NCBI GenBank assembly: GCA_012274445.1
Contig: JAAROD010000015.1
Coordinates: forward strand, 1,984,001 to 2,048,000
Length of the DNA stretch: 64,000 nucleotides
Direction of reading: 5' to 3'
Source of the DNA: Sclerotiophoma versabilis
Taxonomy: Eukaryota; Ascomycota; Dothideomycetes; Pleosporales; Didymellaceae
Shown: positions 1 to 11,200 of the stretch, piece by piece
Layout of the letters: each line of letters begins with the position of its first letter
Numbering within the stretch: the stretch's first letter is position 1
Program-made: the position numbers and the translations under genes
The notes under the pieces: model-generated
The model's input: the letters and a program-made list of their open reading frames with translations, nothing else
Databases searched by the model: none
What the model was told of the DNA's origin: nothing

Positions 1-1573
1 CTGATACGGTACCAGCCATGACTACAAAGCAGAGCAATATAGTGTAGACGGCAGCCGCTCGTGTCTCAATCATAGTCTCAGCGCGAGGCGGCGGATCGAT
101 CCTTGGCCTTTCCATCGGTGATGTCTCTGGCGGTCGAGAGATGGGCTGACCTTCTTCAGCATGATAGGCTGTAGGGGCCGCAATTGCTAGGTATCTTGAC
201 GGAGTCTCGAGCTTCTGGTCCAGCTTATGCACACCTACCAGGCTCTTCTGATCAGGAAGAGAATGAGGGCCATCCCAGTCGAGGAGGTCATTGTGCAGGT
301 AACAGGGGGCTTCCGGGGCACCATCTGTCACCACAGGATAACTCTGTTCGGATAGGGCATACCAAGCCCCAGTTTCGGTAGTGTTCAACCACACATGCTT
401 TGCCATGTCTTCTGACCCCGCCTTCCCAGCTGGCTGGGGAAGTAAGATCAGAGCAGGCTCAGGCGAGTCGTCGTTTGTAGGCCGAGCAACGTCGAACACT
501 CGGGCTACCGGGTAAGGTAATTCCTGCCTGAAGAGCGGCTTGAGACGAGACTTGCCGAGTCGATTGTGATCGAGAGCAATCACTTCTCCGTTGTACCTGC
601 TGTAGATGTATTGGTTGTCCATGGTAGCAGAGTACTGCATCTGCAGATCGCGGTCGCGGTTGTTCGGTGCCCATTCTGCGTACTTGATGGTGCAGATGTG
701 CTCGTTTGTCTGCTTGTTGTGGATGCTGATGGTGTACTGCGTCTGTCCGAGGTTGATGGAACCTGAGCACTCTCGCTCATGAGCGTGAAAGTAGTCTCTA
801 GCTTTGGGTGCACAACTCTCGTCGTCAACGGAGTATGTTCCGCTGGGGCTGAAGCTCTTCTTGATCTTCCCCGACGCAGCCTCGACAACGAGCATGAAAG
901 TGGACTTCTCGACGTTGTAAACCACCGGAAGCGCAGGATCTTCGCTAGAGTATGGGGCCATGTTGGCGAGCTGCTTGACAGTCATGCCAAGGCGATGGAG
1001 TGCTGGGTAGGGGCCCGGGGTGAGGAAGTAAAGAGCTCCATCTTCCTTGGGTTCCACGATCCAGACAAAAGGCTGGTCCTGTAGCTTGCCAGTGCCCTCG
1101 GAGACGTTGTAGATGGTCTCGAGCATGGGCTGTCCGGTCAACTCCCATATCTCCTGTCCTGTGTATCGGTCTCGTGCGTGGATGCGGCCGTCGACGGTCG
1201 CCAAGAGAACAAAGTCCTCAACTTCCCAGTCCTGCAAGGAACGCGCACTCGGTGCAAGGGCACCTGTGGCTGCGTTGATGGCAGAGGGGGCTCTGACAGC
1301 GGAGACCGCTGGAGCAGAGGAGACATGTGTTGCTAGGGCGCTCTCATCCTGGGCGATAACGGGGGGGTTCGGGCGACGCCTGGCGACGTGGCCGGCACTC
1401 TCCTGTGAATGTGTGGATTTGCCGTGGTTTGGGTGTATGGTGTGTGCAAGCACGCTGCGGTGCGGCTGTTGCTGCTGCTGAGCAACCGCGAGGAGAGACG
1501 GTCCAAGGATGACAATCGCGAGGAGCGTCGTAAGCGTGAGGCCAGCACCCGGCGGCCGGCGCGGGCGTGGCAT
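1..1573 (-). CDS. IRE1: IRE1 ER-stress sensor, lumenal N-terminal part (partial)
   Basis: One open frame runs from an ATG at 1573 to the window edge (524 codons plus one base) with no stop or intron. It starts with basic residues and a hydrophobic stretch (about 12-32) like a signal peptide. A region of the IRE1 lumenal type follows: LLATVDGRIHARDRYTGQEIW, then YIYSRYNGEVIALD and a PVARVFDVARP segment, all beta-propeller-like repeats. The last residues before the edge (AAAVYTILLCFVVMAG, about 504-519) form the transmembrane segment. IRE1 senses unfolded proteins in the ER lumen; its cytosolic kinase/RNase part, which splices HAC1-type mRNA, would lie left of the window and is not seen. The long upstream space (1574-2834) would hold its promoter. 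The family call is firm; absence of the kinase is only due to the window edge. Confidence 0.88.
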   Translation of the reverse strand, partial: MPRPRRPPGAGLTLTTLLAIVILGPSLLAVAQQQQQPHRSVLAHTIHPNHGKSTHSQESAGHVARRRPNPPVIAQDESALATHVSSAPAVSAVRAPSAINAATGALAPSARSLQDWEVEDFVLLATVDGRIHARDRYTGQEIWELTGQPMLETIYNVSEGTGKLQDQPFVWIVEPKEDGALYFLTPGPYPALHRLGMTVKQLANMAPYSSEDPALPVVYNVEKSTFMLVVEAASGKIKKSFSPSGTYSVDDESCAPKARDYFHAHERECSGSINLGQTQYTISIHNKQTNEHICTIKYAEWAPNNRDRDLQMQYSATMDNQYIYSRYNGEVIALDHNRLGKSRLKPLFRQELPYPVARVFDVARPTNDDSPEPALILLPQPAGKAGSEDMAKHVWLNTTETGAWYALSEQSYPVVTDGAPEAPCYLHNDLLDWDGPHSLPDQKSLVGVHKLDQKLETPSRYLAIAAPTAYHAEEGQPISRPPETSPMERPRIDPPPRAETMIETRAAAVYTILLCFVVMAGTVS

Positions 1574-2834
1574 GATGGATGGGCGGCGTCTACGATGCGG
1601 GCGGCGATGCCTGGGGCAGGCTGTGGTGGCGGAGGAGATGGGGCATCGATGGGCGAGCGAGGGAGTAATAGAAGACGATGGCCGGATTTCGAAACCGCGA
1701 TATTAAAGCGGGCGGGGGAGCTGAACGTGCGACGTGCGCCTCTCTCGGAGCGGAGCGTTAGGAGAGGCTTGGGCCGCTGGGGCTAAGCGGGATCCCTGGT
1801 TCCTGTTTTAGATCTCCGCAGCGCTAGGAAGTTGGTAAGGCTGAGTTTGTTGCCCGAGAGATGCAAGATTGGGGGGAGTGGGCTGCAGAGAGAGTGTTGA
1901 ATGCTGCGCAGCCTCGAGCAAATCAAGGGTTCGTGCGCTCTGGCTCTGGCTCCGGCTCTGGCTCTGGCTCTTGGTCTTTGTGTGACAGCAGGTGAACCAC
2001 GGGCAACGCCAACGCGAGGAAGGAAGGGAGCACCGGCCCTATCACCGAACCGGCAATTATCTACATCAGCCCTGCGTCGTCTGCAGCTTCTCCTGCATTG
2101 GGCCTGCATTACCACTGTCTTGCACGTGTGCCCATCCAGTCTCTGGTTATGGGGCAGCAGTCTCAGCTCACCACCGCACATCCTCCTGTCTGCATTGAAG
2201 ACCTCTGCTTGAACTTCCTCTCGACCATCAGACCCCGAAACACAGCGTCTAGACATCTGATCGGGGACTCTGCTAAAGTCGAGTCCTTGCTTGCATCACA
2301 CGACAACGGTAAGGCGGGTTTGTGTATCAAACACCGGTCCCACTACCACCACTAGTTGGACGTGTTTCGTACCTTCTCAATCACCGAACTCGCTTTCTAG
2401 CTTTCGGACACGAGAACAGTACTCCGGTCATGCTTCGAAAGTTTCCAGTAAAGCGATACTTCTCCGGGCCTTGACCAGTAGCCACAGTAGTTATCGTGCA
2501 ATTCTCAACTTCTCTGATCGACTCGGCGATTCCTTGCAGTTTTGGTCGAACTCTGTACCAACAAGTGAAACTGTCGAGCGAGGCTGCATCTGCAAGGTCT
2601 GCAATCATCGAAACAGAGTTCTCCTACGCCCAGCTACTCGCCTCTGGACGTCACGTTAGGGTTCAGCTATCCCAGGATTGGCCTGATGCATGGCTTTGGT
2701 CATCACTATCTTTGCTAGACGTCACTTGTTGAAACACGACCAATGTCTTTGACTGCGTGAATTTCGTTTCGTGATATACACTTCGTCTAAGCCATTATGG
2801 TGTCATGCTCGTCGTCTCAGATCGTGCTAAGAGT
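1574..2834. other. Intergenic region between IRE1 5' end and CCT2 3' end
   Basis: About 1.26 kb with no gene I can support. It holds the IRE1 upstream region on the minus strand and the CCT2 3' end. An open frame of 157 codons on the minus strand at 1783-2256 is Arg/Cys/Ser-rich, has no recognisable domain and overlaps a hexamer repeat, so I do not call it. Confidence 0.6.
1937..1971. repeat. Hexanucleotide repeat (GGCTCT)n
   Basis: About six imperfect copies of ggctct/ggctcc lie in the IRE1 upstream region. It is a simple-sequence repeat with no coding role that I can see. Confidence 0.8.
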
Positions 2835-4532
2835 TTACATGCGCTCGCGGCGGCGAGGAGCTGATCTGATGATGTTGTCAACACGCAGGAGCAGCTCTGC
2901 CGCTTCCGATGCCGAGGAGACGACCGCACGCTTGAGCTTGTAACTCTCAATGACGCCTAGTTCCCTCATATCCGCAATGCCACCGCTGGGCGACAGCAGG
3001 TCGAGTCCTGAGCTGGTGAGACCCGAGTACACCGCCTTTCGGAGCCGTGTAACGAGGTCGCTAGAGTCAAGACCAGCGTTGTCGGCCAGAATAGTAGGCA
3101 GCTGCTGCAGTGCCTTGCCGAATGACTCAACAGCAATGGCCTTCTTACCCTCCACGTTCTGCGCAGCCTCGGCCACGGCCTTTGCCATGTTCATCTCCGC
3201 ACATCCACCACCAAGCGTTGTCCTGGGCTCCTTGACTGTTTGTGATAGAACCGCAAGGGCATCGTGTAACGATCGCTCAGCCTCGTCGAGAAGCTGCTCG
3301 GTGGCACCACGGAGCACAACCGTGCATGCCCTGCCTGCCTTGACACCAGAGAACCTGATGAGGGTGTCCTCACCAATGATTACCTCTTCGATCAAGTCAC
3401 ATTCGCCGATCTTGACCTGGTCTGGATGGTCGAAGGTCGATGTGATTTCTCCACCGGTAACCAGCGCCAATCGCTCGACACCGTCGAAGTCTGCGTGCTC
3501 GATGGAGCAGATACCGGCATCTGCAAAGAGCTGCTCTGGCCAGTTGTAGATCAACTGTCGGTTGACGAAGCAGTTGATGCCATGTGCCTTGATACGCTCA
3601 ACCTTCGCCTTCATCTTCTCGCGCTCTGCCTTCTCCAGCTCGGCCAGCTTGCCTGTCGAGTCGACCTTCACCCTGGCGCCGAAGATCTTGATCTTGTCTG
3701 TGTCCATCGATGTGTTTGCAACCAGGATCTTAGCGTTTTCTATCCTCTTTGGCTGGTTTACGCCAAATTTCTTGTCGAGAATGAAACCATCGTCAAGGTA
3801 GGAGTCCTTGAGCTTTCCTCCTGCCTTTTTGATGATCTGAATGTGTGTGAGGTCGGTCGAGCCACCGAGCTTGAGGACAGCGTCAACTGCGAGCTTGGAG
3901 AACTGGTCGCGATCTTGACTCAGCACCTTGGAGCTCAGTGTTGTCCTTGCAATAGCTTCAAGGTCATTCCTGAAAGCCTGCTCGTCGTGGCTGTGGTTTG
4001 TCGCAATCTTCTCCAGTGCATTCAGCGCAGCGCGGCTCGCTATCCTGTAGCCCTCGATGATTGTCTGGGGGTGAATCTTCTGATCGACAAGCTTCTCGGC
4101 TTCGCGGAGGAGCTCTGCGGCGAGCACGGTGACTGAGGTTGTGCCGTCGCCAACTTCGTCGTCTTGCACTTTCGAGATGTTGACAAGGACTTTTGCGGCG
4201 GCGTTGTCGAGGGCAATAGCTTTCAAGATGGTAGCGCCGTCGTTTGTGACCAAGATCTCGCCTGTGGAGCTGCATGTTTGTGTTAGTTTGGCTCTGCCCA
4301 AGTGTGTGTGCTGGCGTGTCCATACGCAGACTGAAGGATCTTGTCCATTCCCTTCGGCCCCAGTGTGCTCTTGACCAGGTCGCCAACGGCGATGGCTCCT
4401 ACGAATGCGGAGAGACGCGCATTCTCACCCTTCTCCTCTGTGACATCGTCCGCAAAGATCTGAGTGGGGTTCGACTACACGCACGTGGTAAGCAGCAGAA
4501 ACGGAGACTGGGTACAGTTTAGTACATACCAT
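2835..4532 (-). CDS. CCT2: T-complex protein 1 subunit beta (CCT2)
   Basis: Exons, minus strand: 4532-4530, 4474-4326 and 4269-2835 (528 aa). Introns 4475-4529 and 4270-4325 carry gtatgt/gtatgg donors and tag/cag acceptors. The protein is one subunit of the eight-subunit cytosolic chaperonin that folds actin and tubulin. It shows the beta-subunit N-terminus (QIFADDVTEEKGENARLSAF), the VKSTLGPKGMDK nucleotide-binding motif, TNDGATILK, and GDGTTS at about residues 90-95. Length matches yeast Cct2 (about 527 aa). The first coding exon is the three bases of the start codon alone, so Met is joined to SNPTQIF by splicing; the downstream frame has no suitable earlier ATG. The gene is divergent from SAD1, with 274 bp between start codons. 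Confidence 0.95.
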
Positions 4533-4806
4533 CTTGCAAGTGGTGGTAAACAAGCAAGGAGGGGTATCTAAGAGGATGTGGGGTTGCAAGCTGTGATGGC
4601 CTTCGGACGCGACTTTTTCGAGCGGGCCCGCGATTTTGCACTGTTTGGTTGGGGCACGGGCCTTTCAGATGCCTTGAGCTCCGAAAGCTTCACGACCTTC
4701 ACACCGAGCTTATCGCATAGCGCCTGGCATAGACTACCTGCTCCTCCATACACGAATCACATACAACATCTGCTGATCAACGGATCCTGCGATCTCACTA
4801 TCCGCC
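4533..4806. promoter_or_regulatory. Shared bidirectional promoter region of CCT2 and SAD1
   Basis: The 274 bp between the two divergent start codons must carry both 5' leaders and promoters. A minus-strand open frame at 4568-4753 (61 codons) has no similarity I recognise and is not called. No specific operator motif was identified. Confidence 0.6.
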
Positions 4807-6492
4807 ATGTCCAAGCGGCAGGCCTTTGAGCCTCTCGAAGATGTCCTCGATGCGCCCTCGCCAGCTTCGAAACGAGCGCGCGTCGAAGATGTCGACATGG
4901 ACGAAGCACAGACGAATGGCGCGCCTTCGAATGTACGACTCATGTCCCCGCGACTGGAGGACCAGGAGAAGATAGATATCCTGGGTGCAGATGCTGAAGA
5001 GCATGCGGAGCTTGAGGAAGCGGGAGCGCTGGACGATATTGATGAAGAAGAGTCGGCAATGGCGGCACCAAAACGACAGACCGCGCCAGAAGTTGGATAC
5101 ACTGACCTGTATCTCGACACAATAAATCGCAAAGTGCTCGATTTCGACTTCGAGAAGCTATGTTCCGTCACATTGTCGAACATAAACGTTTACGCCTGTC
5201 TGGTCTGCGGCAAATACTTTCAAGGAAGAGGGCCGAAGTCACAAGCATATTTCCATGCACTGGAGGAAGGGCACCACGTATACGTCAATATGGAGACGAA
5301 AAAGGTCTACGTACTTCCCGAAGGCTACGAAGTAAAGTCAAAATCGTTGGACGACATCAAATTCGTAGTGGACCCGCGCATGAGCAAGACAGAAGTTGCG
5401 CGGTTGGATAAGGAGCCAATGGTATCGTGGGATCTGTTCAACAGAGAGTACATCCCAGGCTTTGTGGGTATGAACAACATAAAAGCGAACGATTACTTCA
5501 ACGTAGTGATACAAGCGTTGTCGCACGTTGTACCTCTGCGAAACTACTTCATGCTCGAAGATCTGTCGTCAAGACCGCAAATTGCGCAGAGGTTCAGCAC
5601 TTTGGTGAGAAAGATATGGAATCCTCGCGCGTTCAAGACCCACGTATCACCACATGAGCTGTTGCAGGAGATCGCGCTGCGGTCGTCAAAGCGGTTCACC
5701 CTGACTGAACAGTCAGATCCGGTCGATTTTCTATCTTGGTTCCTCAACAATCTCCACTTGGCTGTGGGGGGCTCAAAGACAAAGCCAGGATCGAGTATTG
5801 TTCAAAAGGTTTTCCAGGGAACACTCAAGATCGAATCACAGGAAATCACAGCACGTGCAGACGCCGGAGATCGTTTGAGATTCGAAGATGCTGCAGTGAA
5901 GTCGACCATCACCAAATTTTTGGTACTCACGCTAGATCTGCCAGCTGCACCCCTCTTTCAGGACGCTTTGGAGAAAAACATTATTCCCCAGGTGCCCTTG
6001 ACTACTATCCTTAATAAATACAACGGCATACAACCACAGGAGAAGATGAAGGACCGTGTACGATACCGCCTCCTGCACCCTCTTCCACCATACTTGCTCT
6101 TCAACATCAAGCGCTTCAGCAAGAACAAGTTCGTTTCCGAACGCAACCCTACTATTGTCACATTTCCCGTCACCTCTCTCGATATGTCACCATACGTAGA
6201 GCCAAACCCAAAGGAGCATCCGCCAGGCGAACCGATCTACTATGACCTTGTTGCCAACATTACTCACGAGGCTGTTAAGAAGAAGGATGATAGCGTAGAA
6301 GGTGAACAAGAGTCCAAGGTCTGGAGGGTGCAGCTCAAAGACAGGAGTCGAGACGAATGGTATGGTATCCAAGACCTGTTTGTCGAGAAAGAACAAGGCG
6401 AAACCCTTTTCACAAAGGAGGCCTATGTTATGGTTTGGGAGAGGCGGAGAACGAAACCAGCTGCGAATAGCAACGGCAAAGCCAAAGCCTGA
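4807..6492 (+). CDS. SAD1: Sad1/USP39, tri-snRNP splicing factor with inactive USP fold
   Basis: Intronless, 561 aa. Known homologues (yeast Sad1, human USP39) join the U4/U6.U5 tri-snRNP to the spliceosome in the nucleus. After an acidic, low-complexity N-terminus (1-100) comes a UBP-type zinc finger (about 118-180: CSVTLSNINVYACLVCGKYF, then HALEEGHHVYVN). From about residue 216 a ubiquitin-protease fold begins with GFVGMNNIKANDYFNVVIQA. In active USPs this box has a catalytic Cys (GNTCYMN type); here the position is Asp (AND), which is the family hallmark of a dead protease. Near the C-terminus are LLHPLPPYLLFNIKRFSKN and the DEWYGIQDLFVE segment. The first in-frame ATG is used. It is divergent from CCT2. 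Confidence 0.95.
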   Translation: MSKRQAFEPLEDVLDAPSPASKRARVEDVDMDEAQTNGAPSNVRLMSPRLEDQEKIDILGADAEEHAELEEAGALDDIDEEESAMAAPKRQTAPEVGYTDLYLDTINRKVLDFDFEKLCSVTLSNINVYACLVCGKYFQGRGPKSQAYFHALEEGHHVYVNMETKKVYVLPEGYEVKSKSLDDIKFVVDPRMSKTEVARLDKEPMVSWDLFNREYIPGFVGMNNIKANDYFNVVIQALSHVVPLRNYFMLEDLSSRPQIAQRFSTLVRKIWNPRAFKTHVSPHELLQEIALRSSKRFTLTEQSDPVDFLSWFLNNLHLAVGGSKTKPGSSIVQKVFQGTLKIESQEITARADAGDRLRFEDAAVKSTITKFLVLTLDLPAAPLFQDALEKNIIPQVPLTTILNKYNGIQPQEKMKDRVRYRLLHPLPPYLLFNIKRFSKNKFVSERNPTIVTFPVTSLDMSPYVEPNPKEHPPGEPIYYDLVANITHEAVKKKDDSVEGEQESKVWRVQLKDRSRDEWYGIQDLFVEKEQGETLFTKEAYVMVWERRRTKPAANSNGKAKA

Positions 6493-6586
6493 TAGATCTG
6501 CAAGCTTCACCAAGAATCGTTCAGATTAGGGTGTTGCAGTTATAAGATTAGACGTGTACGTTGTCAACCTTATCAAGTGTAAAAAG

Positions 6587-6604
6587 GCCGCCTTCTATGG
6601 CGGC
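6587..6604. terminator. Small GC hairpin after SAD1
   Basis: gccgcc-ttctat-ggcggc forms a perfect 6-bp stem with a 6-nt loop, about 95 bp past the SAD1 stop codon. It may lie in the 3' UTR. Fungal polymerase II termination does not need such hairpins, so the role is uncertain. Confidence 0.35.
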
Positions 6605-6803
6605 ACTGCACGTATACAGAGACTGGAGGCCTCCAATGCTAGCGCTGACTGCGCAAACCTATCCCCTTGGTGCGACGTATCTCAAGCTTCATGTGTAGCG
6701 CCCCGAAGCTATGTGCAAAAGATGTAGAGATGTGCAACTCAGTTTTATGTAACACCAGTCGTGATGGAAAATCATTTCCATAGTTGTTGATAATCATATA
6801 AGC

Positions 6804-6891
6804 CCAATCAAATGTTTGATCACGGACCTATAGCTGGGACGTGTGGAATGATATGAAGCAGGCGGTGCTCTGAGATCAAACATCTGATTGG
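6804..6891. repeat. Inverted repeat, 18-bp arms
   Basis: The left arm 6804-6821 (ccaatcaaatgtttgatc) and right arm 6874-6891 (gatcaaacatctgattgg) are complementary at 17 of 18 positions, separated by 52 nt. It could be a regulator-binding site pair, a relic of a small inverted-repeat element, or chance. No target-site duplication is apparent. Confidence 0.7.
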
Positions 6892-8274
6892 ACTGTTGGC
6901 AATTCTTGTCATTTCCCTCCAGAAAACGTGCTCTAGGACTCCCGGTGCCTGCCGAAGCCAAATATATACACACACATTGCCGCCACAGCATCAGCGTTCA
7001 AAATTGAAATCAACTTCACATCGAACCTTATGCATCGGCACATACAGCTCTCCAAATGCCCACCTTTGCCGGCCGTTCAACACGTTTTGATTGCACACCA
7101 GAAGCACAAGCACCATACAGGGACAAATTGATTTACCGAGCTCCACCTCTTCTGCAGTAGTTGATACGTTAGACGCGGTAAAAAGATGAAAAGAGCTAGG
7201 CATCAACTCTACACAACTGGCAGGCGATTCGCAGCCACAAGCTGTTTGCAGTACTACTCGAGCTGCGGTGCAGAAAGATCAGCGAGAAAATAAAGTCGTC
7301 TGTTGAAAGAGCCGCGCATATGGAGTCGGACATTTGCACCTCATATCGACTGCCAGCATCAGTACAGTCACGATGACTCGACGTAAGCTCTCAGCAATCG
7401 TAAGTAGAGTGTCGCGTGAAGCAATGCCGGCCGCACAGAGCAAGAGCAACCGAAGACGATCAGATCGGTCTTGAGGATCAAGGAAGCATCAGATCGGCTG
7501 AACTCAAACGGGGGCTTGTATCCGTTGCATTGCATGATTACTTGCCTCGCAAAGAGGAATAACAGCGATGAAAGGTCAGTTTCGTCCGGTGAGTAGTAAT
7601 CCATGTTCAACAGCACACAAGCTTTCACCCGCCCGCTAGTCAGGCGATCGGAAAGTGGACCGTTACCAATCCCGGATCAGCTGCATCAAATACGTCAACA
7701 CGATGTATCGAGCCGTGGAATCAAAAACGCGACAGACAGCTGTCAAAGCAGGATATGGGCAGCAAAATACTCTAGACACTTTGAATGTGGTTAGTTGATT
7801 GGTAATAGGTCAAACTGGTAAATCCGATTCCCGAATTGTCGAGGCAAAGCTGGACAGGTACAAATCTGAAGCTCGGGACGTCGGGCGAGAATAGCACCCG
7901 ATGGCAAAAAACATCCGTTGATGCTTAGCAAACCCCAGATTCTGCCGCCCTCTTGCAGGTTGCCTGATTGGCGACGCATTATGTCCGTGTTGTCCGAAGG
8001 CTAGCTTTAGGGTTCGCACTGATTTCATGACTGTCGGCAGCATATATCATCTAGGCTAGCCCTGCATCTCGCGAACGTGACAACTCGCCTCTCTCCAGGC
8101 TTTCGCGACATTTACACATCAGACTTCTGCCCCAGGGACGCACAGTCGCTTCCATAATTGAAGGTCGTGATAGAATCGGTTTTGTAGAGTTGTCCGGATC
8201 GGCTCCCCTTTAGCAATTGGATTTCGGAAGTCGGCTTCCCGTCTTCGCCTCCATCAGGCGTACAACGACACACG

Positions 8275-11200
8275 ATGTCGTCTTCATCGTCATCGTTTGG
8301 GGACAAAGAGAAGGATGTTGGGCTCGGAGAACCACAGGCGGCAGCAGAGAAACCTACAGAATATGAACCGATAAAAACGGAGCCAAGCGCACATGATCCA
8401 GAGGCCGACCCAAAGAGAAGGCAAAACCTGACCCGGCTTGAGAGCAATACCAGTGCAGTGTCAGATTTTAGCGACAGCGAAACAAGCACGAAGGGCTCGA
8501 TACGGAAAAAGAAATTCTACAAAAGGCTTAACCCGCTGAAATGGGGTCCCAAGCCACCAATTCCGAAAGAGCGGGAAGTTTGCCCAGAGTACGAAGCCAA
8601 TGTGCTTAGTCGAATTACCTTCCAATGGATGCAGCCATTGATGGCTAAAGGATACAAACGACCGCTCGAGAAGACTGATATCTGGTCCGTCAACCCCGAC
8701 AGGAGTGCTGACGTGCTGATAGAGCGCTTGAATGCAGCTTTCGAGAAGCGGTTGAAGGAGGGCGGTGACAAGCCATTGCTGATGGCCATGTACGACACGT
8801 TCAAACGCGAGTTCATTATTGGAGGTCTTTGCCAACTCTCTGCATCTGTTATCCAGGCTGTGGCACCATTCGTGCTGCGATACTTGATCAACTTCGCCGT
8901 CAGAGCTTACATCGCTCAACGTAGCGATGCGCCAGCACCCCCCATTGGTGAAGGCATTGGACTCGTTATCGGAATCACAGCAATGCAGGCTCTGCAAAGT
9001 CTGTTTACTAACCAGTTCATGTATCGTGGAATGATGGTCGGTGGACAAGCTCGTGCTGTGTTGATCACGGCTATCTTCGACAAGGCGATGAAGCTGTCAG
9101 GCAGAGCGAAGGCCGGTGGCCAAGCGGTGGTAGAAGCGCCACCGCCAGACATCAAGCCCGGAAGTGAAGAAGAGAAGAAGTGGTACCAGAAGATACTCAA
9201 AAAGAAGCAAAAGAAGGCAAAGACCGGGCCCGAGGGTATTGCTGGAGGTGGTGAAGGCTGGGGCAACGGTCGAATCGTCAACTTGATGTCCACTGACACA
9301 TACCGTGTTGACCAGGCCAGTGGTTTCTTCCACATGATCTGGACTGCACCAATTGGTATCTTGGTTACAACAGCTCTCCTCCTGGTCAACCTGACATACA
9401 GTGCTCTTCCTGGTCTTGGACTGATTTTGATCGCAATGCCGTTGCTTGCTCGATCCGTCAAGTCTTTGTTTCATCGCCGTGTAGCTATTAACAAGGTTAC
9501 CGATCAGCGTGTCAGTCTGACGCAGGAAATTCTGCAGGCGGTGCGGTTCGTTAAGTTCTTTGGCTGGGAGACGAGTTTTCTTAAACGCATCCAGGAAATC
9601 AGGAGAAAGGAGATCCGAGGAATCCAGGTCCTGCTCACCATCCGAAATGCCGTTCTTGCCGTTGGAATGTCTATGCCCGTCTTCGCTTCCATGCTATCAT
9701 TTATCACTTTCTCCCAGGTCAACCCTACCTTGGACCCAGCGAAGATCTTCTCTTCATTGGCGTTGTTTAACTCGATGCGTATCCCGTTGAACTTCTTGCC
9801 TCTTGTCATTGGCCAAGTCATTGATGCAAATGCATCAGTAAAGCGCATTCAGGAGTTCTTGATGGCAGAAGAGGCTGAGGACAGCGCCAGGTGGGATTAC
9901 GACGCCAAAGATGCCGTTGTTCTGTCGAACGCAGACTTTACCTGGGAACGCCACCCGACAAGCGACGAGGCCAAGGATGGACCGAATAGGAAGAAGATTG
10001 GAAAGGAAACCAAAGCCGAGACGAAGGCTAGGGTCCAAAATGAAGAAAACGAACAAGCCGCAGACCTAGAAAGACAAAAGAACGCAGCGGAAGAGAAGCC
10101 TTTCGCGATGAAAGGTTTAAACCTTAGCTTCGGCAGAAATGAGCTCGTTGCTATCATTGGAAGCGTTGGTTCCGGAAAGACCTCACTCCTTGCCGCCCTT
10201 GCCGGTGACATGCGCAAGACCAACGGTGAAGTCATCATGGGCGCTTCCCGTGCTTTCTGCCCCCAGTATGCATGGATCCAGAACGCTACAGTGCGCGAGA
10301 ATATCATCTTTGGAAAGGAGTTCAACCAGAAGTGGTACGACCAGGTTATCGATGCATGTGCTCTGAGACCGGATCTGGAGATGCTTCCTGTCGGCGACGC
10401 CACTGAAATTGGCGAGCGTGGTATCACCGTGTCTGGTGGTCAGAAGCAGCGAATGAATATCGCCAGAGCCATCTACTTCAATGCTGATATTGTGCTAATG
10501 GACGATCCACTCAGCGCCGTAGATGCACACGTCGGTCGCCACATCATGGACAATGCTATCTGTGGACTGCTGAAGGACAAATGCCGTATCCTGGCTACCC
10601 ATCAGCTTCACGTTCTGAGCCGATGCGACCGAATCATCTGGGTTGAGAAAGGAGAAATACAAGCGGTTGACACCTTCCCCAACCTGATGGCTCATAACGA
10701 AGGTTTCCAGCAGCTCATGACCATGACTGCCTCAGAAGAGAAGCACGAAGAGGAAGAGGAGGAGCTCGAGGATGAGGTTGAAGATGAAAAGAAGATTGCC
10801 AAGAAGCAGAAGAAGCAGAAGAAGGCTGCAGCGCTCATGCAAGTCGAGGAACGTGCCACCAAGAACGTATCTTGGGACGTCTGGATTCAGTACATCAAGG
10901 CTGGAGGTGGCATATGGGTCGGGCCGCTTGTCTTCATCTTGCTTGTCCTCTCGCAAGGTGCGAACATAGTCACCAGCTTGTGGCTGTCGTACTGGACCTC
11001 TGATAAGTTTGGCTACAGCGAAGGTGCATACATCGGTGCCTATGCTGCTTTCGGCTTCAGTCAAGCCCTTCTCATGTTCCTATTCTCGTTGTCCGTGTCA
11101 GTATTCGGTACCGAAGCCGGCAAGAAGATGCTGCATATGGCGATCACCCGGGTCCTCCGCGCACCCATGTCTTTCTTCGATACAACACCTCTTGGACGCA

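Larger units (their letters stand above)
6493..8274. other. Intergenic region SAD1 to ABC transporter
   Basis: About 1.8 kb without a supported gene; short open frames here show no domain or codon pattern. It holds a small hairpin just after SAD1 and a longer inverted repeat at 6804-6891, and probably the promoter of the transporter. Confidence 0.6.

Noticed and set aside
1783..2256. 157-codon minus-strand open frame upstream of IRE1
   Set aside because: Low-complexity composition, no domain, and it runs through a hexamer repeat.
4568..4753. 61-codon minus-strand frame between CCT2 and SAD1
   Set aside because: It lies in the 274-bp divergent promoter, is basic and low-complexity, and has no family match.
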